This document shows positions 33,753 to 42,567 of a DNA stretch of 57,098 bases, piece after piece. The first letter of the stretch is position 1. Each line of letters begins with the position of its first letter. The notes under the pieces are model-generated. The model was not told the origin of the DNA. It was given only the letters and a program-made list of their open reading frames with translations, and searched no databases. This DNA comes from JAMIFN01 sp035906235 (GTDB lineage Bacteria; Pseudomonadota; Gammaproteobacteria; Burkholderiales; Burkholderiaceae_C). The translations under genes and the position numbers were made by a program. The stretch is taken from positions 1 to 57,098 of the forward strand of contig JAMIFN010000036.1 of assembly GCA_035906235.1 (NCBI GenBank), written 5' to 3'.

Positions 33753-34820
33753 ATGAGCTTACAGGTCGATGATTTTTCAGGCGCTGGCACGGGCGCTGCT
33801 GCGCCCCGCGCCGTCTCCGCCCACAGCGCCAACCCGCGCGAAGAAGCGCTAGAACGCGCCCTGCGCCCCAAGCTGCTGCACGACTATGTGGGCCAGCAAA
33901 AAGTGCGCGAACAGCTCGAAATTTTTATCGGCGCAGCCAAAAAACGCCAAGAAGCGCTCGACCATGTGCTGCTATTTGGCCCGCCAGGTCTGGGCAAAAC
34001 CACGCTTTCCCACATCGTCGCGCAAGAGCTAGGCGTTAACTTGCGCCAAACCAGCGGCCCGGTGCTGGAAAAACCCAAAGACCTGGCCGCCCTGCTGACC
34101 AATTTAGAAGCGGGCGATGTGCTGTTTATTGACGAAATCCACCGCCTTAGCCCCGTGGTGGAAGAAATCCTCTACCCCGCGCTGGAAGACTACCAAATCG
34201 ACATCATGATCGGTGAAGGGCCGTCTGCGCGCAGCATCAAGCTCGATTTGCAACCCTTCACCCTGGTGGGCGCCACCACCCGTGCGGGCATGCTGACCAA
34301 CCCCCTGCGCGACCGCTTTGGCATCGTCGCGCGGCTGGAGTTTTATACGCCGGCCGAGCTGCAACGCATCGTCACGCGCTCAGCTGGCCTGCTGCAAGTG
34401 CCCATAGACGAAGCCGGCAGCTTTGAAATCGCCCGCCGCAGCCGGGGCACGCCGCGCATTGCCAACCGCCTGCTGCGCCGCGTGCGCGACTTTGCCGATG
34501 TCAAAGGCAGCGGCAGCATCACCCTGGATATGGCGCAGCAAGCCTTGGCCATGCTCGATGTCGATCCGCAAGGCTTTGATCTGATGGACCGCAAGCTGCT
34601 TGAAGCCGTGATTCACCGCTTTGACGGCGGCCCCGTGGGGCTGGACAACATCGCCGCCAGCATAGGCGAAGAGGCCGGCACGATTGAAGATGTGATTGAG
34701 CCGTATTTGATTCAACAAGGCTTTTTGCAGCGCACCCCCCGTGGGCGCGTGGCCACGCAAGCGGCCTGGCGGCATCTGGGTCTGCTGGCACCCAATAAAT
34801 CGCCCGATTTGTTGGATTGA
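33753..34820 (+). CDS. ruvB: Holliday junction branch-migration helicase RuvB
   Basis: 355 residues, the AAA+ motor of the RuvABC complex. Walker A is GPPGLGKTTL, Walker B LFIDEIHRL, sensor 1 LVGATTRAGML with arginine finger in NPLRDRFGI, and a C-terminal winged-helix DNA-binding domain ends GRVATQAAWRHLGL. The N-terminal extension (about 1-28) is Ala-rich. It is not linked to ruvA or ruvC here. It follows the SPOR-like gene at 21 bp on the same strand. Confidence 0.97.
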   Translation: MSLQVDDFSGAGTGAAAPRAVSAHSANPREEALERALRPKLLHDYVGQQKVREQLEIFIGAAKKRQEALDHVLLFGPPGLGKTTLSHIVAQELGVNLRQTSGPVLEKPKDLAALLTNLEAGDVLFIDEIHRLSPVVEEILYPALEDYQIDIMIGEGPSARSIKLDLQPFTLVGATTRAGMLTNPLRDRFGIVARLEFYTPAELQRIVTRSAGLLQVPIDEAGSFEIARRSRGTPRIANRLLRRVRDFADVKGSGSITLDMAQQALAMLDVDPQGFDLMDRKLLEAVIHRFDGGPVGLDNIAASIGEEAGTIEDVIEPYLIQQGFLQRTPRGRVATQAAWRHLGLLAPNKSPDLLD

Positions 34821-34917
34821 GTATCTGCCCCGGCAAGTGCAGTAGCTTCGCTCGGACCGCAATCTGTCCGCCGTATGTCGGACGATTCGCCACGCGTAAA
34901 ATAGAAGACAAATCGGC

Positions 34918-34962
34918 TTATCAGGCCGTAAAACCTGCCTGAGCAGCTCCTTTATTGATAGT
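34918..34962 (-). repeat. Dispersed AGGCAGG-family repeat, short copy 9
   Basis: Minus-strand reading: AAAGGAGCTGCTCAGGCAGG then TTTTACGGCCTGATAA. The A-rich tail is missing or cut. It lies between ruvB and rdgB and ends about 7 bp before the rdgB ATG, in opposite orientation to that gene. The remainder of 34821-34968 shows no other feature. Confidence 0.78.
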
Positions 34963-34968
34963 ACCCCC

Positions 34969-35604
34969 ATGCAACTCGTCCTCGCCTCCAACAACGCTGG
35001 CAAACTCGCCGAACTGCAAGCCATGCTCGCTGGCCTGCCCATCACCTTGGTGCGCCAAAGCGAGCTGGGCGTGGGCGAAGCCGAGGAGCCGCACCACACC
35101 TTTGTCGAAAACGCCCTGGCCAAAGCCCGCCACGCCGCCCGCATCAGCGGCCTGCCCGCGCTGGCTGACGATGCGGGGCTGTGCATAGACGCTTGGGGCG
35201 GCCTGCCCGGGGTCGATACCGCCCTGTTCAGCCAACAGCGCTACGGCATCCCGCGCGGGCAAGACGAAGGCGGCAATGACAACAATGCCAGCGCCATCTT
35301 GCGCGCCATGGAAGGTGAGACTAATCGCAGCGCCGCCATGGTCAGCGTGCTGGTCGCCCTGCGCCACGCTGATGACCCCGAACCCCTGATCGCCATAGGC
35401 CGTGTGGCGGGGCAACTGACGACCGAACGCATAGGCACGGGCGGTTTTGGCGTGGATCCGATTTTTTACCTGCCTGAACACGAGCAAACTTTTGCACAAA
35501 TGCCTGCTGCGCTGAAAAACCAACTCAGCCACCGAGGTCGCGCCGTCGCGCAATTGCGCCAACTCATCGCCGCCAACTGGCTGGCTAACCAGACCCCAGC
35601 ATGA
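34969..35604 (+). CDS. rdgB: Non-canonical purine NTP pyrophosphatase (RdgB/HAM1)
   Basis: 211 residues. It cleaves dITP and XTP to monophosphates, keeping deaminated purines out of DNA. Diagnostic motifs are LASNNAGKLAELQAML at the N-terminus, TFVENALAKARHAAR, and LADDAGLCIDAWGGLPGV (the catalytic Asp pair). It overlaps hemW by four bases (ATGA at 35601-35604), so translation is coupled. The usual upstream partner rph (RNase PH) is absent and ruvB is in its place. No Shine-Dalgarno site is visible ahead of the ATG. Confidence 0.96.
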   Translation: MQLVLASNNAGKLAELQAMLAGLPITLVRQSELGVGEAEEPHHTFVENALAKARHAARISGLPALADDAGLCIDAWGGLPGVDTALFSQQRYGIPRGQDEGGNDNNASAILRAMEGETNRSAAMVSVLVALRHADDPEPLIAIGRVAGQLTTERIGTGGFGVDPIFYLPEHEQTFAQMPAALKNQLSHRGRAVAQLRQLIAANWLANQTPA

Positions 35605-36827
35605 GCGCCCCAAACACCGCCCAAGCCGCCTTGAATTACCTGCGCCCCGGCAGCCTGATGCTGCCTGCGCTGCCGCCGCTTTCCATCTATGTGCATCTGC
35701 CCTGGTGTTTGAAAAAATGCCCCTATTGCGACTTCAACTCGCACGAGGTACGCACAGCGGGCAAGCTAGAAGACGCGCTGCAAAGCCGCTATATCGACGC
35801 GCTGGTGGCCGATGCCGAATCCGCTTTGCCCTTGGTCTGGGGTCGCCCCATCCACAGCATTTTTATGGGCGGCGGCACGCCATCGCTGTTTGCGCCGGCG
35901 CAAATTGAACGCCTGATTGCGGCGCTACGGGCGCGCTTTCCCCTCACCGCCGATTGCGAAATCACCCTAGAAGCCAACCCCGGCACTTTTGAAACCGACC
36001 GCTTTGCCGCCTACCGCGCCGCGGGCGTGACGCGGCTTTCCGTCGGCGTGCAATCGTTTGACGATGCCAAACTGCAAGCCATAGGGCGCGTACACAACGC
36101 CGCCCAAGCCCGCGCAGCGCTGGCCGAAGCCGCGCAGCATTTTGAACACTTCAACCTCGATTTGATGTACGCCCTGCCCGGGCAAGATTTGGCGCAGTTG
36201 CAGGCCGATGTGCAAACCGCGCTGAGTTTTGCGCCGCCGCATTTGTCCATCTACCACCTCACGCTTGAGCCCAACACCTACTTCGCCAAATTTCCGCCCG
36301 CCCTGCCCGATGAAGATGTAGCCTGGCAAATGCTGGATGCCATCACCGCAGCCACGCAAACCGCAGGCCTAGCGCGCTACGAAGTCTCGGCCTTTGCGCG
36401 GGGCGCAGGCCAGCAATGCCGCCACAACCGCAACTACTGGCAGTTTGGCGATTATTTAGGCATAGGTGCGGGCGCGCACGGCAAAATCAGCTTTCCGCAC
36501 CGCGTGCTGCGCCAAGTGCGCTACACGCGCCCCGAGGAATACCTGAAACAAGCCGAACGCGGCCAATTTGTCGCGCAAGAAAATGAAATCGCCCGCGCCG
36601 AGCTGCCCTTTGAATTTATGCTGAACGCCCTGCGCTTGGTCGATGGCTTTGCCGTACAAGACTTTGCTGATCGCACCGGGCTGGCGCTCACGGCTATCGA
36701 AAAACCCCTGCAACAGGCCGAAGCCAAGGGCCTGATTACCCGCGACTGGCAACGCATAGCCCCCACCACGCGCGGCCTGGATTTTTTGAGCGAACTGCAA
36801 GGGCTTTTTTTACCTGAAGGTAATTAA
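35601..36827 (+). CDS. hemW: HemW-type radical SAM haem chaperone
   Basis: 408 residues. The radical SAM cluster motif is C-x3-C-x2-C in YVHLPWCLKKCPYCDFNSH. Further marks are IFMGGGTPSLF and LEANPGTFE, and the C-terminal HemW domain is present. The C-x3-C-x2-C-x-F pattern fits both HemN and HemW; the absence of HemN-specific N-terminal residues, the coupling to rdgB and the length favour HemW, which binds haem and is thought to deliver it to respiratory enzymes. ATGA overlap with rdgB. Convergent with trpC. Confidence 0.94.
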   Translation: MSAPNTAQAALNYLRPGSLMLPALPPLSIYVHLPWCLKKCPYCDFNSHEVRTAGKLEDALQSRYIDALVADAESALPLVWGRPIHSIFMGGGTPSLFAPAQIERLIAALRARFPLTADCEITLEANPGTFETDRFAAYRAAGVTRLSVGVQSFDDAKLQAIGRVHNAAQARAALAEAAQHFEHFNLDLMYALPGQDLAQLQADVQTALSFAPPHLSIYHLTLEPNTYFAKFPPALPDEDVAWQMLDAITAATQTAGLARYEVSAFARGAGQQCRHNRNYWQFGDYLGIGAGAHGKISFPHRVLRQVRYTRPEEYLKQAERGQFVAQENEIARAELPFEFMLNALRLVDGFAVQDFADRTGLALTAIEKPLQQAEAKGLITRDWQRIAPTTRGLDFLSELQGLFLPEGN

Positions 36828-36888
36828 GGAAGCTCTGCATGAATTTCGGTGCCCCCCCCTATCCCAGGGGAAGAATGCAACTTTGGTT

Positions 36889-37677
36889 TTACGCAAACAA
36901 CTGCTGCAGTGCCAAGCCTGGCTCGGGCGCGCGCATAAAGGCTTCGCCCACCAGAAAAGTATGCACGCCTTGGCCGCGCAGGGTGGCAACTTCCGTGGGG
37001 CTGGAGATGCCGCTTTCGGCCACGATGATGCGGCTGGCATCCACCATTTGCCGCAGGCGGGTGGTGGTGGTGATGTCCACCTCAAAGGTGCGCAGATTGC
37101 GGTTGTTCACGCCGATGAGTGGGGTTTTGAGTGCCAAGGCGCGTTCCATTTCGCGCTCGTCATGCACTTCCACCAGCACGGCCATATTCAGGTGCATGGC
37201 TTGCGCTTCAAAGTCGCGCAGCTGGGCATCATCTAGGCAGGCGGCAATCAGCAAAATGCAGTCGGCGCCCATGGCGCGGGCTTCGTCGATTTGAAAGGCA
37301 TCGACCATAAAGTCTTTGCGCAGCACGGGCAGCGGGCAGCTGGCGCGGGCTTGTTTGAGGTAATCGGTGCTGCCTTGGAAGTATTGGCGGTCGGTGAGTA
37401 CGGATAGGCAGGCTGCACCATATTCGGCATAGCTTTGGGCGATGTCGGCGGGTTCAAAATCGGCGCGAATAATGCCTTTGCTGGGCGAGGCTTTTTTGAC
37501 CTCGGCAATCACGGCGGCCTGCCCGGCGGTGTGCTTGGTGCGCAGAGCGGCGACAAAATCGCGCGTCAAGATGCGGCTTTCGGCGTCACGGCGCATATCG
37601 GCGCGGCTGGTTTTGCGCAGCGCAGCAGCGATTTCTTCGTGTTTGGTGGCGCAGATTTTTTGCAGAATGTCAGACAT
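36889..37677 (-). CDS. trpC: Indole-3-glycerol-phosphate synthase
   Basis: 262 residues, a monofunctional TIM-barrel enzyme of tryptophan synthesis. Motifs: VIAEVKKASPSKGIIR (catalytic Lys), VLRKDFMVDAFQIDEARAMG, LIGVNNRNLRTFEVD and VAESGISSPTEV. It is separated from trpD by about 12 kb and from other trp genes. Its ATG lies 9 bp downstream of the lplT stop codon, so it is likely co-transcribed with lplT. Confidence 0.97.
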   Translation of the reverse strand: MSDILQKICATKHEEIAAALRKTSRADMRRDAESRILTRDFVAALRTKHTAGQAAVIAEVKKASPSKGIIRADFEPADIAQSYAEYGAACLSVLTDRQYFQGSTDYLKQARASCPLPVLRKDFMVDAFQIDEARAMGADCILLIAACLDDAQLRDFEAQAMHLNMAVLVEVHDEREMERALALKTPLIGVNNRNLRTFEVDITTTTRLRQMVDASRIIVAESGISSPTEVATLRGQGVHTFLVGEAFMRAPEPGLALQQLFA

Positions 37678-37686
37678 GGCAGAGCT

Positions 37687-39006
37687 TTAATGGGGGTGGG
37701 TTTCGTGTTCGCGGGCTTGCTGCAGCAGGTGTGCCATGACTTGCGGGTGCTGGCGCAGATTGCGGGCATACCACAGGCGCACGGCCGTCATGACCACCAC
37801 CACAATCAGGCCGAAGCTGATGATGGACAGTGCTGCGCTCCAGCCCAGCCATTGCATGCCCACATACAGGCCGCCCAGCAGCAAAATGCAGGCTTGTTCA
37901 TTGAAGTTTTGCACCGCTATGCTGCGCCCTGCACCCATTAGGCTGTGGCCACGGTGCTGTAGCAGGGCATTCATGGGCACGACCAAATAGCCCCCCACCA
38001 TGCCCAGCACGAACAAAAAGCCCCAAGACAGATAAAGGCGCAGATCGACAGGCTCGCGCGGGATGTAATACAGCCCATTCATGACGATGACCAGCACGCC
38101 CATGATGACACCCAGGGAGATGACTTTATGCGCGGTGTCGAGCCGGGCTTTGAAAGATGCCCAAGTAGCGCCTATCGCCGTGCCGATGGCGACCACGCCT
38201 AGCAAACTGGTGGCTTGCGAGGTGTTGTAGCTCAGTACCAGCGCGGCCCAGGCCAGCACCACATATTTCAAATTGCCGCTCACGCCCCAAAACAAGGTGG
38301 TGACGGCTAGGCTGATTTGCCCCAGGCGGTCGCGCCACAGGCGGCGGTTGCAGACCATGAATTCGCGCAGGGCAAAACTGCGCATGCGGCGCATGGCCAC
38401 GCCCGTGTGCGGGATGCGCAAATTGATGACGGCGGCGAGCAAATACACCAGGGTCAAGAGGGCGATGGCGGCTTCTGAGCTAAAGACGATGCCCCAGCGC
38501 GCAAAGTCGATGACGAAGCTGTCGGCAAAAATATAGTTGCTAAAGCTCTGCCCCACCAAGGCGCCGCCCAACAGCACGCCAAGCAAGATGGAGGCGATGG
38601 TCAGGCCCTCAATCCAGCCATTGGCTTTGACCAATTGCGAGGGCGGCAGCAGCTCAGTCAAAATGCCGTACTTGGCGGGCGAATACGCCGCCGCACCCAA
38701 GCCCACCAGGGCGTAACAGGCCAGCACCCAGTAGGGATGGGGGAAAAGCAAAATCAGGGCGCAGCCCGTCATCTTCAACATATTGCTGATGAACATGACG
38801 CGGCCCTTGGGCAGGCGGTCGGCAAAAGCGCCCAGCCAGGGCGCCAAAATCACATAAAACAGGGCAAAAATCGGCACCAAGGCTGCGCCCGTCCACTTGG
38901 GGGCGTCGGTATCGCGCAGCAGCTCGACGGCGGCCACAAACAAGGCGTTATCGGCCAGCGAAGAGCAAAACTGCGCGGCCATGATGGTGTAGAAACCGCG
39001 CTTCAT
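37687..39006 (-). CDS. lplT: Lysophospholipid transporter LplT (MFS)
   Basis: 439 residues of the major facilitator superfamily, LplT branch. It begins MKRGFYTIMAAQFCSSLADN followed by ALFVAAVELL. The YSPAKYGILTELLPPSQLVK, then ANGWIEGLTIASILLG block is diagnostic. About 12 spans are visible, with a cytoplasmic loop of basic residues near 210-230 (RRMRSFALREF). LplT flips lysophospholipids back across the inner membrane for re-acylation, together with Aas in enterics; no aas gene is seen here. The end is His-rich (EHETHPH). It lies upstream of trpC on the same strand. Confidence 0.92.
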   Translation of the reverse strand: MKRGFYTIMAAQFCSSLADNALFVAAVELLRDTDAPKWTGAALVPIFALFYVILAPWLGAFADRLPKGRVMFISNMLKMTGCALILLFPHPYWVLACYALVGLGAAAYSPAKYGILTELLPPSQLVKANGWIEGLTIASILLGVLLGGALVGQSFSNYIFADSFVIDFARWGIVFSSEAAIALLTLVYLLAAVINLRIPHTGVAMRRMRSFALREFMVCNRRLWRDRLGQISLAVTTLFWGVSGNLKYVVLAWAALVLSYNTSQATSLLGVVAIGTAIGATWASFKARLDTAHKVISLGVIMGVLVIVMNGLYYIPREPVDLRLYLSWGFLFVLGMVGGYLVVPMNALLQHRGHSLMGAGRSIAVQNFNEQACILLLGGLYVGMQWLGWSAALSIISFGLIVVVVMTAVRLWYARNLRQHPQVMAHLLQQAREHETHPH

Positions 39007-39009
39007 ATT

Positions 39010-39055
39010 TGTGAGCTGCTCAGGCAGGTTTTATGCGGGAAATGGGCTAAATGCT
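39010..39055 (+). repeat. Dispersed AGGCAGG-family repeat, partial copy 10
   Basis: Reads GTGAGCTGCTCAGGCAGG then TTTTATGCGGGAAA; the tail is diverged. It lies between the lplT start and the secB terminator, antisense to both genes. Confidence 0.72.
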
Positions 39056-39059
39056 GATG

Positions 39060-39084
39060 AAAAAGGGGCTGGCAAGCCCCCTTA
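39060..39084 (-). terminator. Rho-independent terminator after secB
   Basis: Minus-strand arms GGGGCT and AGCCCC (39065-39080, loop TGCC) are followed by TTTT. It lies about 65 bp beyond the secB stop codon. Confidence 0.75.
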
Positions 39085-39148
39085 CAAGACGGCAGCAAGA
39101 TTGCCGCAAAATCATCACAAAACCTAGGCACTGAGCGCAATCGCCCCA

Positions 39149-39619
39149 TTAGTTGGGGGTAGGGGTGCCTTGGGCTTGTTGCTCTAACTGCGCCGCGTAG
39201 ATGGCGGGGAAGTTGATCTCGTTCAGCACCACGGGCGGGAAGCCGCCGCGCACGATCAAGTCAGACAATTGCGCGCGCAGATAGGGGTAGATCATTTGTG
39301 GGCAGTTCACGCCCAAGATGGAGCCGACTTGCTCAGCGGGGAAGCCGTTGATTTCAAAAATACCCGCTTGTTTGCATTCCACCAAAAACAGGGTTTTGTC
39401 TTGGATTTTGGCCGTGATGGTGCCGGTAACGGCTACTTCAAACACGCTGTCGGCTAGCTGCACTTGCTCGATGCCGATATTGATATCGACCGCGGGTTGC
39501 TCTTGTTCGAGCAAGATTTGGGGCGAGTTGGGCTGCTCCATCGACATGTCTTTGAGGTACATGCGCTGGATGTTGAAAACGGGTTCAGCGGCGGTGGTGT
39601 TAACAGCTTGATCGGCCAT
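39149..39619 (-). CDS. secB: Protein-export chaperone SecB
   Basis: 156 residues, the tetrameric export chaperone that keeps precursors unfolded and hands them to SecA. The block VFNIQRMYLKDMSMEQPNSP and the region FLVECKQAGIFEINGF, then LGVNCPQMIYPYLRAQLSDL, are diagnostic, as is GGFPPVVLNEINF. It follows grxC on the same strand, a conserved pair in many Proteobacteria (grxC-secB). A terminator follows at 39060-39084. Confidence 0.98.
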   Translation of the reverse strand: MADQAVNTTAAEPVFNIQRMYLKDMSMEQPNSPQILLEQEQPAVDINIGIEQVQLADSVFEVAVTGTITAKIQDKTLFLVECKQAGIFEINGFPAEQVGSILGVNCPQMIYPYLRAQLSDLIVRGGFPPVVLNEINFPAIYAAQLEQQAQGTPTPN

Positions 39620-39711
39620 GAGGTATCTTTTCAGAGGTTAAAAAACGAAGGGCAATTATGCGGTATTTGTGTGGCATCAAAAATGCCACGACAGCAGCTT
39701 GCGCGCGCGGT

Positions 39712-39972
39712 TTAGGCGGCCGCCAGCAAGGGGAGCAGGCCGCCGCTTTTGTCGAGAGCGACTAAATCGTCGCAACCGCCAACATGGGTGCTGCCGATGA
39801 AAATTTGTGGCACCGTGCGTTTGCCCGTGATGCGCATCATCTCCTCGCGCTGGACGGGGTCGCTGTCGATGCGAATTTCTTCGATGTGCTCGACCCCCTT
39901 GGACTTGAGCAGCATTTTCGCGCGCACGCAATAAGGGCAGTAGCCGGTGGTGTACATCTTGATCGGGGACAT
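39712..39972 (-). CDS. grxC: Glutaredoxin 3
   Basis: 86 residues, a dithiol glutaredoxin. The active site CPYC lies in MYTTGYCPYCVRAKMLL. The glutathione-binding TVPQIFIGSTHVGGCDDL block is conserved. It reduces protein-glutathione and other disulfides in the cytosol using glutathione. secB lies 92 bp downstream on the same strand, as in many relatives. Confidence 0.96.
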   Translation of the reverse strand: MSPIKMYTTGYCPYCVRAKMLLKSKGVEHIEEIRIDSDPVQREEMMRITGKRTVPQIFIGSTHVGGCDDLVALDKSGGLLPLLAAA

Positions 39973-40061
39973 GAGACAAAACTCCTTAAAGCCTAGGCCT
40001 GTTGGCCTTTTGCTGAGGGCATTGTAGAAGCCTCAGGGCGCAGCGCGCCCTTGCATATGGC

Positions 40062-40727
40062 CTATGCCAACAACTCCAATATGGCTTGTGGCTGCTGCAA
40101 AACCGCATCGGCCTGCCAGTTATCCACCTCGGCAGCGGGCGCGTAGCCCCAGCCTGCGGCTATGGCCAAGGCCATGTTCGCATTGCGTGCGGCCTGCATA
40201 TCGCGCAGGTCATCGCCCACAAACCAGCACTGGCGGATATCGACCCCTGCCAGCTGCCCAGCTAAGTGCATGGGGGCGGCGTCGGGTTTGGGTGCGGCGG
40301 CGCTATTGCCGCCTACCACGGCTGCAGCGCTTTGCAGCAGCGGCATGCGGCTAACCAGCACACGGGTCAGCTCGATGGATTTGTTGGTGATGATGCCCCA
40401 GGCCATGCCCCGCGCTTGCAGGCCAGCCAGCAGCTCGGCTACGCCGTCAAAGGCGTAGGTGTTGTCGGCCAAATGCGCCTCGTAGCGCTGCAAAAAGGCC
40501 AGGCGCAGGGCTTCAAATTCGGCATCAGTGGGCTGCACGCCAAAAGCGACTTGCAGCAGCCCCCGAGCGCCCGCACTGGCGGCGGGACGATAAGCGGCTG
40601 TGCCTAGCGGTGGCAGGTCGCGCTGGCCGCGCAAATAGTCGCAAGCGGCGCCCAAATCGGGGGCGGAATCGACCAAGGTGCCGTCTAAATCAAAAAAAAC
40701 AGCGGGGGGCATGGGGTGGCGTTGCAT
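40062..40727 (-). CDS. gph: Phosphoglycolate phosphatase (HAD family)
   Basis: 221 residues from the ATG at 40727 (MQRHPMPPAVFFDLDGTLVD). HAD motif I is FFDLDGTLVDSAPDL, motif II ITNKS, motif III around KPDAAPMHLA, motif IV GDDLRDMQAARNAN. It removes 2-phosphoglycolate formed in DNA repair. Its start codon overlaps the ubiG stop (TGATG), as in many Burkholderiales, so the two are translated together. Some such HAD enzymes act on phosphosugars (MupP dephosphorylates MurNAc-6-phosphate in the AmgK-MurU pathway, and mupP lies next to ubiG in pseudomonads). MupP is therefore a real alternative here, as amgK is also in the window. Confidence 0.88.
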   Translation of the reverse strand: MQRHPMPPAVFFDLDGTLVDSAPDLGAACDYLRGQRDLPPLGTAAYRPAASAGARGLLQVAFGVQPTDAEFEALRLAFLQRYEAHLADNTYAFDGVAELLAGLQARGMAWGIITNKSIELTRVLVSRMPLLQSAAAVVGGNSAAAPKPDAAPMHLAGQLAGVDIRQCWFVGDDLRDMQAARNANMALAIAAGWGYAPAAEVDNWQADAVLQQPQAILELLA

Positions 40728-41431
40728 CACACTTGTTTTTCAAAGGCCAACATATAGTTCACGCGGGCATCAGCGGTGAGTGCCATGCGGCGGGTAAGTG
40801 GGTGGTAGGTGACGCCGCTGCTGGCGGTTAGCGCTAAACCCGCTTCGCGTGCCCACAGTGCCAATTCGCTGGGGCGCACCAGCTTGTCGTAATGGTGGGT
40901 GCCGCGCGGTACGAGGCGCAGCAGGTATTCGGCAGCGACGATGGCCATGCCCCAAGCTCTGGCATTGCGGTTGATGCTGGAAAACACCGCCACACCACCT
41001 GGGCGCAAGGCCTGTGCCACAGCGCGCACGATGCTGGCCGGATCGGGCACATGTTCCAGCATCTCCATGCAGGTGACGACATCAAAGCCAGCAGGCTGCT
41101 GCGAGGCCAAATCTTCAGCGGCGATGCTTTGGTAGCTGAGGTTTTTGAGGCTGCCCTCCAGCGCATGCAGTTTGGCGACTTTGATGGATTTGTCCGCCAA
41201 ATCGATGCCCAGGACTTGCGCCGCACCTTGTTGCGCCAGGCTTTCGGTCAAAATGCCGCCGCCACAGCCAATGTCGAGGATGTTTTTGCCAGCCAAGCCG
41301 CCCGCCTGCTGCGCGATCCAGGCCAGGCGCAGGGGGTTGAGTTGGTGCAGGGTGCGTAGTTCGCCGTTTTCGTCCCACCACTGGTGGGCGAGGGCGGAAA
41401 ATTTCTCGATTTCAGCGGTGTCGCGGTTCAT
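40727..41431 (-). CDS. ubiG: Ubiquinone biosynthesis O-methyltransferase UbiG
   Basis: 234 residues from the ATG at 41431 (MNRDTAEIEKFSALAHQWWD); the open extension upstream is the translated dispersed repeat and leader. It is a class I SAM methyltransferase with glycine motif NILDIGCGGGILTESLA and the UbiG mark VTCMEMLEHVPDP. It performs both O-methylations in ubiquinone synthesis. Upstream of gph with TGATG overlap; downstream of ompA on the same strand. Confidence 0.96.
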   Translation of the reverse strand: MNRDTAEIEKFSALAHQWWDENGELRTLHQLNPLRLAWIAQQAGGLAGKNILDIGCGGGILTESLAQQGAAQVLGIDLADKSIKVAKLHALEGSLKNLSYQSIAAEDLASQQPAGFDVVTCMEMLEHVPDPASIVRAVAQALRPGGVAVFSSINRNARAWGMAIVAAEYLLRLVPRGTHHYDKLVRPSELALWAREAGLALTASSGVTYHPLTRRMALTADARVNYMLAFEKQV

Positions 41432-41465
41432 ATTGAGCCTGAATGCAGCAATGGATGTGTCAGAA

Positions 41466-41530
41466 AGTATAGCTGCCCAGGCAGGTTTTTCGGCCTGAAT
41501 TGGCAAAAACACCCTGAAAACGCTGCAAAA
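41466..41530 (+). repeat. Dispersed AGGCAGG-family repeat, copy 11
   Basis: Reads GTATAGCTGCCCAGGCAGG, TTTTTCGGCCTGAAT and AAAAACACCCTGAAAACG. It lies between ompA and ubiG, just upstream of the ubiG start and antisense to it. Confidence 0.83.
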
Positions 41531-41628
41531 CACAAGCAAAGCTAGGCGGGGGTTGCCGCTGAAGAAACCCCCCCACCTTGGCGGCGGTAGGCTAAAAAAC
41601 CTCTACCTTGGGCGCGGCAGTGGGCAAG

Positions 41629-41655
41629 AAAAAACCCGCCTTACGGCGGGTTGGG
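41629..41655 (-). terminator. Rho-independent terminator after ompA
   Basis: Arms AACCCGCC and GGCGGGTT around a short loop, followed on the minus strand by TTTTTTCTTG, about 20 bp beyond the ompA stop codon. The stem closely resembles that of the rplQ terminator at 2599-2630. Confidence 0.82.
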
Positions 41656-41674
41656 TAGGCGTAAGGGCTAAGAA

Positions 41675-42283
41675 TTACTTCTTAACGCCAACCACTTCAA
41701 CCACTACGCGGCGGTTTTGTGCGCGGCCAGCTTTGGTTTTGTTGTCAGCTACGGGCTGAGCTTCGCCTTTGCCTTCAACCAGAACGCGCTCAGCAGCTAC
41801 GCCTTTAGAAACCAAGTAGGCTTTAACCGCGTTGGCGCGGCGAACAGACAGGGATTGGTTGTAAGCGTCAGCGCCTACAGAGTCAGTGTGACCCGTAGCA
41901 ACGATGGTTTCAACATTAACCATGCCCAGTTTGCCAGCCAGCTCGTCCAACTTGGCTTTGCCTTCAGCTTTCAGAGTGGATTTGTCGAAGTCGAAGTAAG
42001 CGTCAGCTTGCAGCGTGATTTTTTCAGCAGCAACAACGGGTTTAGCTTCTGATACTGGCTCAGCAGCTTTAGCAACAGCAGCTACAGGCTTGCCGCAGCC
42101 TTCAGCGGCAGTAGCAGGCGTCCAAACGCTATTGCGCCAGCAGTCGCCTGATGTGTCTTTCCACTGCAGATTGCCGTGGCCATTGCGCCAGTTGTCGCTG
42201 GCAGTAGTAGAAGGTGCAGCGAAAACGGCACCAGCAAAGGCTACAGAAGCCAACAGAACAGTTACTTTATTCAACTTAGTCAT
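41675..42283 (-). CDS. ompA: OmpA-family outer-membrane protein
   Basis: 202 residues. A signal peptide (MTKLNKVTVLLASVAFAGAV, cleaved after FA) is followed by a short Cys-containing segment (GDCWRNSVWTP and EGCGKP) and a C-terminal OmpA-like peptidoglycan-binding domain (YFDFDKSTLKAEGKAKLDEL, GHTDSVGADAYN, KAGRAQNRRVVVEV). There is no eight-stranded beta-barrel, so this is the short Burkholderiales type. It sits upstream of ubiG-gph and divergent from gyrA, a conserved arrangement. A strong terminator follows. Confidence 0.93.
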   Translation of the reverse strand: MTKLNKVTVLLASVAFAGAVFAAPSTTASDNWRNGHGNLQWKDTSGDCWRNSVWTPATAAEGCGKPVAAVAKAAEPVSEAKPVVAAEKITLQADAYFDFDKSTLKAEGKAKLDELAGKLGMVNVETIVATGHTDSVGADAYNQSLSVRRANAVKAYLVSKGVAAERVLVEGKGEAQPVADNKTKAGRAQNRRVVVEVVGVKK

Positions 42284-42567
42284 GATATTCCTCGTGAGTG
42301 AACTTCAGCCTACGGTGCCGCAAGCTGCCCAGGGTCCAGCTATGGATAACCCGTAGGCTAGCATTCTGCCACAGTCGACCAGCGTGCTAGCGCGTAACAG
42401 TGGGCATATTGCATGAGCGCGTGGATTTTGTTGCGCTTGGGCGACAAGCTGAGGCGGGGCTTTGGGGCGCAGACTAGGGGCTAAAATGGCTCGCTTAGCC
42501 TGAGGCGTGCGCGGCTTTGCGCGCGCTGCATCAGTGCCAATTTATTCAGACAAAATCAGTGAGTGCC

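Noticed and set aside
36828..36888. GAAGCTCTGCA at 36831-36841, resembling the end of the MITE-like element
   Set aside because: Only 11 bases match and the rest is unrelated; too short to call a third copy.
41541..41580. GGGGGTT / AACCCCC hairpin near ubiG
   Set aside because: Neither strand shows a T-run behind it, so it is not called a terminator.
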